NCBI GenBank assembly: GCA_013416635.1
Contig: JACCHT010000002.1
Span: 310,001 to 374,000 of the forward strand
Reading direction: 5' to 3'
Source: Candidatus Thiodubiliella endoseptemdiera
GTDB lineage: Bacteria; Pseudomonadota; Gammaproteobacteria; PS1; Pseudothioglobaceae
DNA: 64,000 nucleotides
Made by a program: the position numbers and the translations under genes. The notes below the pieces were generated by a model. It saw nothing but the letters and a program-made list of their open reading frames with translations, was not told the origin of the DNA and searched no databases. Below are positions 12,301 to 21,300 of this stretch, in pieces; within the stretch, counting starts at the first letter, position 1; each line of letters starts with the position of its first letter.

Positions 12301-12432
12301 GCTGATGGCACGGTTACAGATGATGTTGCTGATTTGGTTATCAATCTACAAGGGTTTCTGGTATTGGTGGCCTCTACTCCTGACACAGTTGCATTAGGGC
12401 ACTTTATAACTGATAATCTTATTCTTGTATAA
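2484..12432 (+). CDS. Giant gene A: Ig-like / FG-GAP / RTX surface or secreted protein, frameshifted
   Basis: One long gene of about 3,300 codons, inferred by joining reading frames that share domain order and are interrupted by small indels. Order: two copies of an N-terminal module (2484 on and about 2950 on; [14 protein letters not shown] start), bacterial Ig-like domains (about 3380-6560), three repeats of [Ig-like domain + FG-GAP blade cluster] at about 6680-7890, 8600-9740 and 10440-11630, further Ig-like domains, RTX nonapeptides (12003-12120) and a type I secretion C-terminal region ending at TAA 12430-12432. AAAGGA precedes the ATG by 7 bp. By analogy with such proteins it is exported by a type I secretion system (none in this window) and may act as an adhesin or toxin-like factor. 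Long stretches are intact, so the breaks (for example T4 instead of T5 near 12110) are probably sequence errors. Confidence 0.75.
3392..3661 (+). CDS. Open segment of gene A: bacterial Ig-like domain
   Basis: In-frame continuation of gene A after a small frameshift. The sequence [39 protein letters not shown] is typical of bacterial Ig-like domains found in large RTX adhesins. The internal ATG is not a true start. Related copies follow at about 3715 and 5430 and in gene C at about 18800. Confidence 0.55.
   Translation: MGIGLSITDDKSDTAKVGEVITYTFTFDEAVTDFDINDITVTGGTKGTFTSVNGSESVYTLELTPPANSKGIISLTVAVDAATSKVNKH
5049..5669 (+). CDS. Open segment of gene A: tandem Ig-like domains
   Basis: A 206-codon intact stretch inside gene A with two Ig-like domains: one of the [25 protein letters not shown] type, which ends [21 protein letters not shown], and a second of the [19 protein letters not shown] type. 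The corresponding part of gene C lies at about 20525-21130 with more breaks. It is part of the giant gene and not an independent start. Confidence 0.55.
   Translation: MPPQALYPIELDRNVDGVVPTIGDITLNWGDILNAIEDNSNGTVTVATTGVENNQEVSLVINQKTYTGTVTSNSATITVAATDLQALTHGQTYSYKVNIKDTAGNPAIEKIGDFKVDTVAPTVTITDNEDATTKAGEEIIFTFAFNEAVTEFTKDDIVITNGAIKNGADLVLVTTGVNANKAYTLIVVPNTDTEGNLEEALLLINL
6014..6394 (+). CDS. Open segment of gene A: SwmB-like Ig domain
   Basis: A 126-codon intact stretch with the pattern [10 protein letters not shown], then [15 protein letters not shown]-like residues, [32 protein letters not shown] and [17 protein letters not shown]. This is the domain type that recurs after each FG-GAP cluster in this array and also in gene D (about 35720-36060). 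It is part of the giant gene. Confidence 0.5.
   Translation: MVMDNTAPILTTQPFGRIGETSDLILDFNEDIQAGSTGSIVIKGSDDGVIATINITETTKFSIAGDKLTIDVSALGLTDNKLIQGSYYITMDAGTVTDIAGNDAAAITKDTNQWVFATKAFSTTIA
6681..8249 (+). CDS. Open segment of gene A: Ig-like domain plus complete five-blade FG-GAP cluster
   Basis: The best-preserved unit of the array: 522 codons in one frame. An Ig-like domain ([22 protein letters not shown]) leads into five FG-GAP/VCBS blades whose [11 protein letters not shown] calcium loops start at 7143, 7311, 7482, 7653 and 7824. The last four spacings are exactly 171 bp, that is 57 residues; the first is one codon shorter. An SSVDGQAP linker and a SwmB-like domain follow. FG-GAP blades form integrin-like propellers that bind calcium. 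The unit is the reference from which the broken copies in B and C can be recognised. Confidence 0.7.
   Translation: MTPLTQPPITTNPWTLSDIPAGQSAFKVGDVISLTLTMSETLKLNNTTGSKVVIAGKDFVLDKTASTTAGDKKLVFKYSVQAGDSIAATDFDIDNPTSDITLNNITDVAGNAPVFTADRVVLTKTKLEYIEKTGLGNNPFNGIDVGKFSAPTLADIDGDGDLDLVVGKNVDLKYYQNTSSTSNPAYEVKTGDSNPFNGIDVGYSSKPTLADIDGDGDLDLVVGEYNGTLKYYQNTGTTSNPAYEAKTGDDNPFNGINAGYSSSPILVDIDGDGDLDLVMGEGNGTLKYYQNTGTTSNPAYEAKTGGSNPFNGIDVGDFATPTLADIDGDGDLDLVVGERYGTLKYYQNIGTTSNPAYEVKTGDSNPFDGIDVGIYSAPNLADIDGDGDLDLVVGKYDGTLKYYYNQQPSSVDGQAPTLTTQASVILEEASDLVLDFSENIKAGTGSILIKNSSDVTVATINIASDTNKFSITNDKLTIDVSALGLTNNKLTVGSYYLEMNSGAITDMSGNDARYAKTATNGI
7080..7890 (+). repeat. FG-GAP cluster A1: five 171-bp blades
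   Basis: Tandem blades share [27 protein letters not shown] and [15 protein letters not shown], with a 171-bp period measured between successive DIDGDGD loops. Variable residues are confined to the short strand after IDVG and after VVGE. Confidence 0.85.
8940..9740 (+). repeat. FG-GAP cluster A2 (broken frame)
   Basis: The same blade motif repeats with several one- or two-base losses relative to cluster A1, such as the TC missing from the CTTCTAACCC phrase near 9092, 9255 and 9595. A 76-codon stretch (9368-9598) remains open. Confidence 0.75.
10273..12150 (+). CDS. Open 3' segment of gene A: Ig-like domains, third FG-GAP cluster and RTX repeats
   Basis: A 625-codon intact stretch. It contains an Ig-like domain, five FG-GAP blades (10810-11630), a linker with repeated QQPxSVD motifs, a SwmB-like domain (about 11690-11995) and RTX repeats reading [20 protein letters not shown]. 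The frame is lost at about 12110: the T run after GATA has four T, whereas the copy in gene C (about 32650) has five and reads on into [15 protein letters not shown]. This places the RTX block and the type I secretion target at the C-terminus. Confidence 0.7.
   Translation: MPTIADDKTWTLAHANMPTALVGGKTYTAVVTLSNGTNSAISTSTAVTYDIINPTPITTNPWTLSDIPAGQSAFKTGDVISLTLTMSETLKLNNTTGSKVVIAGKDFVLDKTASTTAGDKKLVFKYSVQAGDNIAATDFDIDNPTNDITLNNITDVAGNAPVFTADRVVLAKTKLEYIEKIGLGNNPFEGIDVGNASAPTLADIDGDGDLDLVMGKNDGTLKYYQNTSTTSNPAYEVKTGDSNPFNSIDVGDYSRPTLADIDGDGDLDLVMGEFYGTLKYYQNTGTTSNPAYEVKTGDSNPFNSIDVGDYSRPTLADIDGDGDLDLVMGEAYGTLKYYQNTGTTSNPAYEVKTGGSNPFNSIDVGDFSAPTLVDIDGDGDLDLVVGKNDGTLKYYQNTGTTSNPAYEAKTGDSNPFDGIDAGDYSSPTLADIDGDGDLDLVVGKYDGNLKYYYNQQPASVDGQAQQPLSVDEQVPTFTEKTSDTNVLGEPSNLVIEFSENIKTNGGIVEIWNSAEKVATISITNANISDTTLLLTQSLTSGVYYIKMASGVITDTSGNDFAGIDNTSGKTWAFAYNFYIGTDNADTITGSAGDDTINGGAGNDTINGGAGSDILFMQIQIMAKTP
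12000..12120 (+). repeat. RTX nonapeptide repeats of gene A
   Basis: The translated stretch [22 protein letters not shown] followed by [13 protein letters not shown] contains three consecutive GGxGxD-type calcium-binding nonapeptides. Such repeats are typical of type I-secreted proteins. Confidence 0.85.
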
Positions 12433-12452
12433 AAGTAAGACACCTATAAAAC

Positions 12453-12479
12453 AAAACCCGTCTTATTTAGGCGGTTTTT
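12453..12479 (+). terminator. Rho-independent terminator after gene A
   Basis: An AAAACCC arm, a loop of TTATTT type and a GCGGTTTTT arm lie 21 bp after the stop of gene A. The matching hairpin after gene C (33163-33192) pairs slightly differently. Combining the two copies suggests the true stem is AAAACCCGCC / GGCGGGTTTT with single-base errors in both. Confidence 0.7.
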
Positions 12480-12534
12480 ATGGAAAAATATCAATCTTTT
12501 TAGCAATCTGTTAAGTGTTGTATGACGACTATTA

Positions 12535-12693
12535 GAGATCTTTGCATAAATATGAATAATCATCAAAATGTATCTTTCATCAAATTACAAACTTTTTAAA
12601 ACACCCTTAAGCCCTGCTAGAGTGGATTTAAAAATTTCCAATTTAATAAAAATCTGTCATTTTGCTAATCATCCCTATTTATGCAAAGGCCTC
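12535..12693 (+). mobile_element. MITE copy 1, between genes A and B
   Basis: Non-autonomous element of about 159 bp with the family ends (here GAGATC...GGCCTC, each one base off GAGACC/GGTCTC) and the internal ATGAATAATCATC stretch. It has replaced the AACTTGAAC part of the leader that precedes genes C and D, so it lies inside the presumed promoter region of gene B. The flanks are not a clean duplication: TTAGA follows the element, and TTAGA can be read at 12532-12536 on the left if two bases were lost. Confidence 0.85.
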
Positions 12694-12715
12694 TTAGAGG
12701 AATAAGTAAATTATG

Positions 12716-12754
12716 TATAATAATAATCAGTTATAACACCCAAAGGACAACCCC
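12716..12754 (+). promoter_or_regulatory. Duplicated leader with TATAAT box and ribosome-binding site of gene B
   Basis: TATAAT at 12716-12721 and AAAGGA at 12742-12747 precede the ATG at 12755. Nearly the same leader (TTAGAGGAATAAGTAAATTA then TGTATAATAATAATCAG) stands before genes C and D, so it was duplicated with the genes. Promoter activity is inferred, not shown. Confidence 0.45.
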
Positions 12755-13042
12755 ATGCCAGGACAAACAAAATACTTCATCAGCAACACCAACGGCTTCT
12801 TCGTCAACTGGTATTCCGATATCACCGGAGTTGAATCTCACGGACAAGCATTAAAAGTATCTGGCAATAGTGGAGACGATGCCGTCTATGTAGGACAAGG
12901 CACCAAAGTCGATGCAACAGGGCTTACTTCAACAGGTGGCAATGATTCAATTTATTTAACCGGCACTTTTAACAACTACGAACAAACACTAGATGGCAAT
13001 ACCTACACCTTCAAAAAGAACTGGTTACTATTGCGGTACTGA
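12755..13042 (+). CDS. Open 5' segment of gene B
   Basis: Intact first module of gene B with the same start, ribosome-binding site and sequence as gene A apart from very few changes (for example ALKVSGNSG against ALKASGNSG). The frame breaks at about 13013 because the A run after TTCAA is one base longer (AAAAAG) than in gene A (AAAAG). The remaining residues of this open frame are out of register. Confidence 0.6.
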   Translation: MPGQTKYFISNTNGFFVNWYSDITGVESHGQALKVSGNSGDDAVYVGQGTKVDATGLTSTGGNDSIYLTGTFNNYEQTLDGNTYTFKKNWLLLRY

Positions 13043-16000
13043 TACCAAGAAGAAGTCTCCTTCACAGCCTCTAATGGCGATAGGGTTTATTTTGCAAATG
13101 GTTTTTAAGATTGATATAACAGGCAAATGATGGCCATTAAATGCAGGCGTTTTTCAGAAAATTAACCACTGATACTAATTCCAGTTCAATAACACCCAAT
13201 CGACCCTTTAACCACTAACCCGCCATTGACAAAGGCACTGCCAGTGAAGTTGGTGCCACTCAAAGTGTTTATCTCTGATAACGACGGTGAGCACATTACC
13301 CCTGGTGTCAGCTCAGTATTTGATATCTGGCAATAGTGGCAATGACAGTTTATGCTGCCAAAGGCACAAAAGTTGATGCAACAGGACTCCACCTCAACAG
13401 GTGGCAATGATGTTGTTTATTTTAACTGGCACTTTAATGAATACACCAAACAAAACAGTAGTTGACAGCACCTACACTTTTGAAAGAACTGCTAATATTA
13501 ACGGTAAAATTGGATACCAAGAAGAAGTCTCCTTCTACAGCCTCTAATGGCGATAGGGTTTATTTTGCAAATGGTTTTGTTAAGATTGATATAACAGGCG
13601 ATGATGGCCATTAGAAGCAGGTGTTTTAAGAGAATAATTATATCCACTGATATTGACGGTAGTGGTGCTCAACCCAGGTTTGGGATTGGTTTAAGCATTA
13701 CCCTGATGATTTAGCAGAAACAAGCATTATTAACAAGGCAAAAGGTAGGTACAGATATTACCCAAGTACTTTTACTTTTAAAGATGATGTTACTGGTCTT
13801 TGATAAAAATGATATTGAAGTGACAGGTGGAAATCAAAGTGTTTGTGCGGCAGTGGCAGTGTTTATTCGTTAGTAGTCAGCGTGACAGATAACTCAACAA
13901 CTGACTTATTTGTTGGTGTGGCAAAAAGATGGCAATTGGAGTGAGGTATTGGCACAGAATACGCTAGTAATAGTCATAAAAGTTGATGTACCGGGTTAAA
14001 ATCTGGCAGCAAACCCATAAGTTTAGATTTAGCCACAGAGGACGATTCACAGGCACAAGTATAGTGACAAATTAACTAATAAAAACCTCAAACCTCACCA
14101 CATCATTGCAGTGCAGAAGTCGGTATACTATGTAAGATTATACAATGGTACCAACACAACAGCCATAGGCTCTGAAATAGTAAAGGATAATGGCAATACT
14201 CCCTCTATTGATATCAGTTTAACCCAAAGCACAACCCCCACACAGCATTACCGCAAGAGCAACAGATGTTGCGGGTAATGAAAGTTTGGTTTCTGATGCT
14301 TTGGCGATTACCGTGATACTACTGCTGCTGCTCCTCACCGCACAAGCAGTGAGTGTTATCTTGGGTGAATCCTCTAACCTAGTAATTGACCTTTAGCAAG
14401 TGAAAACATCAAAGCCGGCACAGGCAATATTGTCATTCATAAAGCCAGCGACAATAAATACCATTGTAGAAACCATTGCTATTGACAATAGTAAAATTAG
14501 CATTGGCAACGATAAACTTACTATTAATCCTACTGCTGATTTTAACTGAAGCTGCACTTATTACATCAAAATGGCATCTGGCGTAATCACCGATATGGCA
14601 GGCAAATGTCTTTGCAGGTATCAACACTAATTTAGGTGCTGACACCACTTGGGCATTTGAAACCAAAGCACTTTTACCACAATCGCTGGATAGGTGCCGA
14701 TGATAACCACATTAATGATAGTGAAAAAGACGCAAACTCACACCTCAGGCACAGTAGCGGAGCAGGCATTCCATTACTAAGATTGAGTTTTTGAAGGTAG
14801 TAATACAGTAGGCACAGCAATAACTTAGATTAACAGTTGTTGCAGCTGACGGCACTTAAGCACTCGCACATCTCTGCTATGCCATCTGAATTAGCCGATG
14901 GAAAACCTACACGGCTGCAGAAAAGTACCTAGTGATGGCAACCAATCCAACAATTAGCACTAGCACAGCAGTAAATTTATGACACACCATTAACCCAACC
15001 CCCAATCACGACCAATCCATGGACTTTAAGCGATACCCAGCGGACACCCGGCTTGATAGGCGATGTTATCAGCCTAACACTGACAATGAGCGCAGGACCT
15101 TTGAAACTTAACAACACCACAGACTCTAAAGTGGTCATTGCAGGCAAAGACTTTGTCTTTGATAAAACCGCCTCTTACAACCAGCAGGTGATAAGAAACT
15201 GGTGTTTAAATATAGTGTTCGTATGCTGAGATAGCATTGCCGCTACAGACTCTTTGATATTGACAATCCAACAAGTTTATATTACGCTAAATAATATAAC
15301 AGATGTCGCAGGTAATGCACCAGCATTTACTACGCTGATAGAGTGGTGTTGGCTAAGACTAAGCTTGGAGTATATTGAAAAATAGGTTTGGGCAATAATC
15401 CTTTTAATGGCATTGATGTGGGCGTTATTCCACACCAACCTTACGATATTGATTTGGCGATGACCTAGATTTGGTGGTGGGTGAGGAATGGCACCCCTTA
15501 AATACTCATCAAAATACAGGCACTACTTCTAGCCCCTGCTTAAGAAGCAAAACTGGAGGCAAATAACTTTAATGGCATTGATGGGAGGTTATTCCTCACC
15601 AACCCTAGCCGATATTGACGGCGATGGCGACCTAGGATTTGGTGGTGGGTGAGAATAATGGCACCCTTAAATACTATCAAAATACAAGCTCTACTTCTAA
15701 CCCTGCTTTGGTGAAGCAAAAACTGGAGATAGTAATCCCACAAGTACTTTGATGTGGATATTCTTTCCTCACCAACCCTAGCCGATATTGACGGCGATGG
15801 CGACCTGGATTTGGTGGTGGGTGAGAATTATGGCACCCTTTAAATACTATCAAAATATTGCGGCACTACTTCTAACCCCTGCTTATGAAGTAAAAACTGG
15901 AGATAGTAATCCTTTAATGGCATTGATGTGGGATATTCTTCCCAAACCAACCCTCTAGCCGATATTGACGGCGATGGCGACCTGATTTGCAGTGGGTGAG

Positions 16001-18247
16001 AATGATGGCACCCTTAAATACTATCAAAATACAGGCACTACTTCTAACCCCGCTTATGAAGCAAAAACTGGAGAGACAATCAATCCACACATGATGTGGG
16101 GATTCTTCCAGACCAACCCTAGCCGATAGCTACTTGGCGATGGTGATTTAGATTTGGTAGTGGGTGAGGGCTGATGGCACCCTTTAAATATTACTACAAT
16201 CAACAACCTTCTTCTGTAGATGGACAAGCCCCCAACTCCAACGGCTACTAACTCATGGACTGGGCAATAGCTCCAGCAGGACAATCTGCTTTTTAAGGCA
16301 GGGGATGTTATCAGCCTAACACTGACAATGAGTGAGACCTTGAAACGGCATCAACACCACACAGGCTCTAAAGTGGTCATTGCAGGCAAAAGACTTTGTT
16401 TTGGATAAAACTGCCTCTACAACTGCAGGTGATAAGAAACTGGTAAGCTAAATATAAAGGTTCAAACTGGAGATAGCATTGCCGCTACAGACTTTGATAT
16501 TGACACAATCCAAACAAGCGATATTACGCTAAATAATATAACAGATGTCGCAGGTAATGCACCAGTATTTACCGCTGATAGAGTGCGTTGACTAAGCCGG
16601 AGTATCTGGAAAAACAGGTTCGGGCAATAACTCTTGAGGGTATTGATGTGGGATTTTCCAAACCAACCCTAGCCGATATTGATGGCGATGGCGACCTGAT
16701 TGGGTGATAGTGAAGGTAATGGCACCTTTAAATACTATCAAAACACAGGCACTACTTTAACCTGCTTATGAAGCAAAAACTGAGGCAATAATCCTTTAAT
16801 GGTATTGATGTGGATATTCTTCCTCACCAACCCTAGCTGATATTGGACTAAGTGATATGACCTAGATTTGGTAGTGGGTGATAGTAATGGCACACTTAAA
16901 TACTATCAAACACAGGCACTACTTCTAACCCCGTTTATACAGCAAAACTGAGGTAGCAACCTTTAATGGCATTGATGCGGGAGATTCTTTTCACCAACCC
17001 AGCCGATACATTGACGCAGTGAAGGCGACCTAGATTTGGTGATGGGTGAGGCTATGCAAAATCTCTTTAAATACTATCAAAATACAGGCACTACTTCTAA
17101 CCCCCTGCTTATGAAGTAAAACTGGAGGTAGCAATCCTTTAATAGCATTGATGTGGGGGTTTTTCCGCACCAACCCTAGCCGCCGATATTGACGGCGATG
17201 TCTAGATTTGGTGGTGGGTAAGGATGACAGTAAACCCTTAAATACTATCAAAACACAGGCACTACTCTAACCCTGCTTATGAAGCAAAATTGGAGATGAC
17301 AATCCTTTAATGGCATTGATGTGGGGGATTGTTCTCACCAACCCTAGAAGCCGATATTGACGGCGATGGTGATTTAGATTTGGTGGTGGTGAGGCTAATG
17401 GCACCCCCTTTAAATACTACTACAATCAACAATCTTTTGTAGATGGACAAGCCTCAACAACCTTCAAGGTTCAGATTTAGAACAAGTTCCAACCTTTTGG
17501 CTATGAAAACCAGCGATACCAATGTCTTAGGTGAGCCTTCGCTAAATCTAGTAATTGAGTTTTCTGAAAACATCAAAACAAATGGCGGTACGTTGAAATC
17601 TGAATAGCGCAGAAAGTTGCAAACTATTAGCATTACTAATGCTACATGAAGGACACAAATTACCTTAACCCAAGTAGTTTAACTTCAGGTGTTTATTACA
17701 GATCAAAATGGCATCAGGCGTTATAACTGACACCTCGGGTAATGACTTTACAGTAATAGATGGCCTACCTCAGGTAAAACTTGGGCATTTGCATACTTTA
17801 TATCGGCACCGATAACGCCGCCAGGATACTATAACGGGTAGTGCAGGTGACGATACTATAAATGGTGGTGCAGGCAACGACACTATAAAATGGCGGTGCA
17901 GGCAGTGATATTTTGTTTATGCAAGGCAGATAATGGCGAAGACACCATAACTGGCTTCATATTTGGTGTGCTGGTGGCGATAAATCAGGGATTTAAAAGA
18001 TTTTATTACTGCTAGTGGTAACCGTTTATACTTTTCGCTAATATTGATAAATATATCAGCAGTGTCAGATACCGGCAATTGCAGGTAGTGCCAAACTAAC
18101 GATTGACGCTGATGGCACGGTTACAGATGATGCTGCTGGATTTGGTTATCAAATCTACAAGGGGTTTCTGTATTGGTGGCTCCTCTACCCCTGACACAGT
18201 TGCATTAGGGCAGCAATTTATAACCGGATAATCTTATTCTTGTATAA
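12755..18247 (+). CDS. Giant gene B: shorter RTX / FG-GAP paralogue, heavily frameshifted
   Basis: About 5.5 kb, opening with the same [14 protein letters not shown] module as gene A (first 88 codons intact to about 13010). The second module and the Ig-like block at about 13660-14320 resemble gene D (34190-34820), including the [22 protein letters not shown] type domain. From about 14340 it follows the A/C type: SwmB-like domain, Ig-like domain, FG-GAP cluster (about 15370-16230), Ig-like domain, second FG-GAP cluster (about 16600-17440), RTX repeats (about 17810-17910) and C-terminal target region ending at TAA 18245-18247. B is therefore a D/A chimera. Indels occur every few tens of bases. 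The conserved calcium-loop phrase survives, so error in the consensus is more likely than decay. Function as for gene A. Confidence 0.65.
15370..17440 (+). repeat. FG-GAP clusters B1 and B2 (broken frame)
   Basis: Two groups of blades separated by the Ig-like linker domain (about 16230-16600). The DIDGDGD coding phrase (GATATTGACGGCGATGGCG) is usually intact, while the blade linkers carry frequent one-base losses and short insertions. Confidence 0.7.
17810..18247 (+). repeat. RTX repeats and C-terminal secretion target of gene B
   Basis: Same order as the ends of A and [45 protein letters not shown] and GDKLDLKD, then the final [18 protein letters not shown], readable only by changing frames. 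It identifies the 3' end of gene B. Confidence 0.7.
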
Positions 18248-18345
18248 GGTAAAATTTTGTATAAGGTAAACTAAAAAAACTTGAACTTAGAGGAATGCGC
18301 AAATTATGTGTATAATAATAACGTTGCTGCTAAACCAAAGGACAC
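18248..18345 (+). promoter_or_regulatory. Leader of gene C
   Basis: Contains the conserved AACTTGAACTTAGAGGAAT stretch, a TATAAT about 35 bp before the start and CCAAAGGACACC just before the ATG at 18346. There is no recognisable terminator between B and C, unlike after A and C, so read-through from B to C is possible. Confidence 0.4.
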
Positions 18346-21300
18346 CATGCCGACAAACAAAATACTTCATCAGCAACACCAACGGCTTTTCGTCAACTGG
18401 TATTCCGATATCACCGAGTTGAATCTCACGGACAAGCATTAAAGCATCTGGTAAATGGTGGAGACGATGCCGTCTATGTAGGACAAGGCACCAAAGTCGA
18501 TGCAACAGGGCTTACTTCAACAGGTGGCAATAGATTCACCTTCATTTAACTGGCACTTTAACAATCCATGAACAAACACTAGATGGCAATACCTACACCT
18601 TCAAAAGAACTGTTAATATTAACGGTACTGAATACCAAGAAGAAGAAGTCTCCTTCATAGCCTCTAATGGCGACAAGGTTTATTTTGCAGATGGTTTTGT
18701 TAAGATTGATATAACCGGCAAATGACGGCCATTATTAAATTTAAATACAGGCGCTTTAAGAGAATTGAATCCACCGATATTGACAACAGTGAGTCAACCT
18801 AGGTTTGGGATTGGTTTAAGTATTACTGATGACAAGTCCGACACCGCTAAAGTTGGTGAAGTTATTACCTATACCTTTACTTTGATGAAGCAGTTACAGA
18901 TTTTACGATATAAAAGCATATTACAGTTACAGGCGGTACAAAAAAGGTACTTTTACCTCTGTTAATGGTAGTGAAAGTGTCTATACTTTAGCACTAACCA
19001 ACTCTCCTGCAAAACAGCAAAGGCATAATAAGCCTTACAGTAGCCGTTGATGCTGCTACTCTAAAGTTAACACAGCACCAAAATCAGTTGTTGCCAGCAA
19101 TAATCAAAGTTTTGATACTCAAGCCCCAACTTTGATTATCAGCGATGACAAGGCTGATACTTTAACCCTTAAAACTGGCGATACAATCACCTGCGCCCTA
19201 CCTTAGTGAAGCAGTAAATGTAAGTTTTGATAAAAGTGTTATCAACATCAGCAATGGTGCTATTAAGACAGGTACCGACTTAATTGTTGTAGCACAACAC
19301 CTGCTGATGCAGGTAAAAGCTCCATACCTTAACTTCGTTGTACCTGGCAGTGACCTAGATGTAGGTTCTAACTTAACAGTGTCAGTATCTGCTAATACGT
19401 ACTACAGACAGTGTGGGCAATGCTTACAGCACAGCAGCGGCAACGAGCAAGCAATTGACACCACAAAGCCCCAGTAGCAGCACCTGCGGCAATATGGCAC
19501 CTAATGAAAACTTAACGATGACCTTTTAGAGGCAGTTACACAAAACACAGCAGGCAGTATTGTCATTTATGATAAAAGCCAACTCTGACACTCTTATTAC
19601 GATTGATATAGCTAACCAAGTTAGTCTTGATAGCACTAACAAAATTATCACTATTAATCCAGGTAGTGATTTAACAGTCAATAAGAATTACTATGTCAAA
19701 ATCTGATGGCGGCACTTTGAAGATACTGCAGGTAATGATTAATACGAGGGTATTGACAGCGATAGTGGTTGGGCTTGGTCTATTCATTCACCTCACCACA
19801 GCACAATGGGTAGATGCAAGTGGTAACCTTGTTAGCGACAATGGTATCAATGCCAGTGAATTTAGCACACTCTGCCATTCAAGGCACATAATACTCCTTA
19901 GCGGTGCAGCAGGCGTTGTTAATAAAGTAATACATTTAAAGCAAATCCAGTGAACAAATAAAGCCAATAACAAAGTTGTAGAGAATCTCAGTAATCTACC
20001 CACTTTGCCCCCTGCCGATGGTACCGAATGGACATTGGGGCCACAGTAAAATGGTAGTTTTAGTCAGTGGCGAGACCTACACAATTGAAATAAATTTATC
20101 TTCAGCAGGTGGTGGCACGCTAACAGGTGGGCAATACCACCCCTCAGTTTAATTGACACTGCTGCCCCAATCATACCGTTTCAAGCAGTCAACCTCACCA
20201 ACAGATGGGCAATCAGGCTTTAAAGTGGATGATGTTATTGAGTTAATCCATGACAACCAATGAAGCACTCTCGTTACAATGCTACCGTGCGCGACCATTG
20301 GTAATAAGGAATTTACACTAGATACCGGCAAAGGTGCCGCCAAAGCAGGCATCAGTAGATGAGTTAAAACAATTATTCTTACCCACACCGTCGTCGATGA
20401 TATGTTAAAAGCAGATCTTTTGAGATTACCAGTGCAAGTGCAATTGCCTCTGACAGGGTAACCGATGTAGCAGGTAATAATATAGCTGCCACCCACAGGC
20501 AATTCTTATCCTACTGAATTAGACCGTAATGTTGATGGTGTTGTACCAACTATTGAGACATTACACTAAACTGGGGAGATATTTTCAAACGCTATTGAAT
20601 ATAAACAGCAATTTGGCACTGTAACAGTTGCCACAACTGGTGTAGAAAACAATCAAGAAGTCTCGCTAGTTATTAACCAAAAAAACTTATATACAGGTAC
20701 TGTTACCAACAATAGTGCAACCATTACTGCTGCAGCCACAGATTTACAAGCATTAACCCACGGACAAACTTTACAACTATAAAGTCAATATAAAGATACT
20801 GCTGGTAACCCAGCGATAGAGAAAAATAGGTACTTAAAGTTGATACGGTTGCACCAACCCTTGACCATTACCGATAATGAAGACGCTACAAACTTCAAAG
20901 CAGGTGAAGAAATCATCTTTACCTTTACCTTAACGAGGCAGTAACAGAGTTTTACCAAAGATGACATTGTTATTACTAATGGCGCTATTAAAAATGGTGT
21001 GCTGATTTAGTATTGGTTATTACCACAGGTGTTAATGCCAATAAAGCCTATACCTTAATTGTTGTGCCCAATACAGATAATTACAAGTATTCAGGAAGTT
21101 GAAGGTTGCTGCTGATAAATTTGTAGATATTGCTGGTAATAGAAATATGGTTGCAGCAAAATGATATTCAGGTTATTGATACCCTTTGCGCCAAAATGCA
21201 CTCACTGCAACAGCACTTATTTCAGCTGAATCTAATGATGTGGTAGTGGACAACACTGCCCCAATCCTAACAACACAAGCTTCGGCCGAATTGGGTGAAA

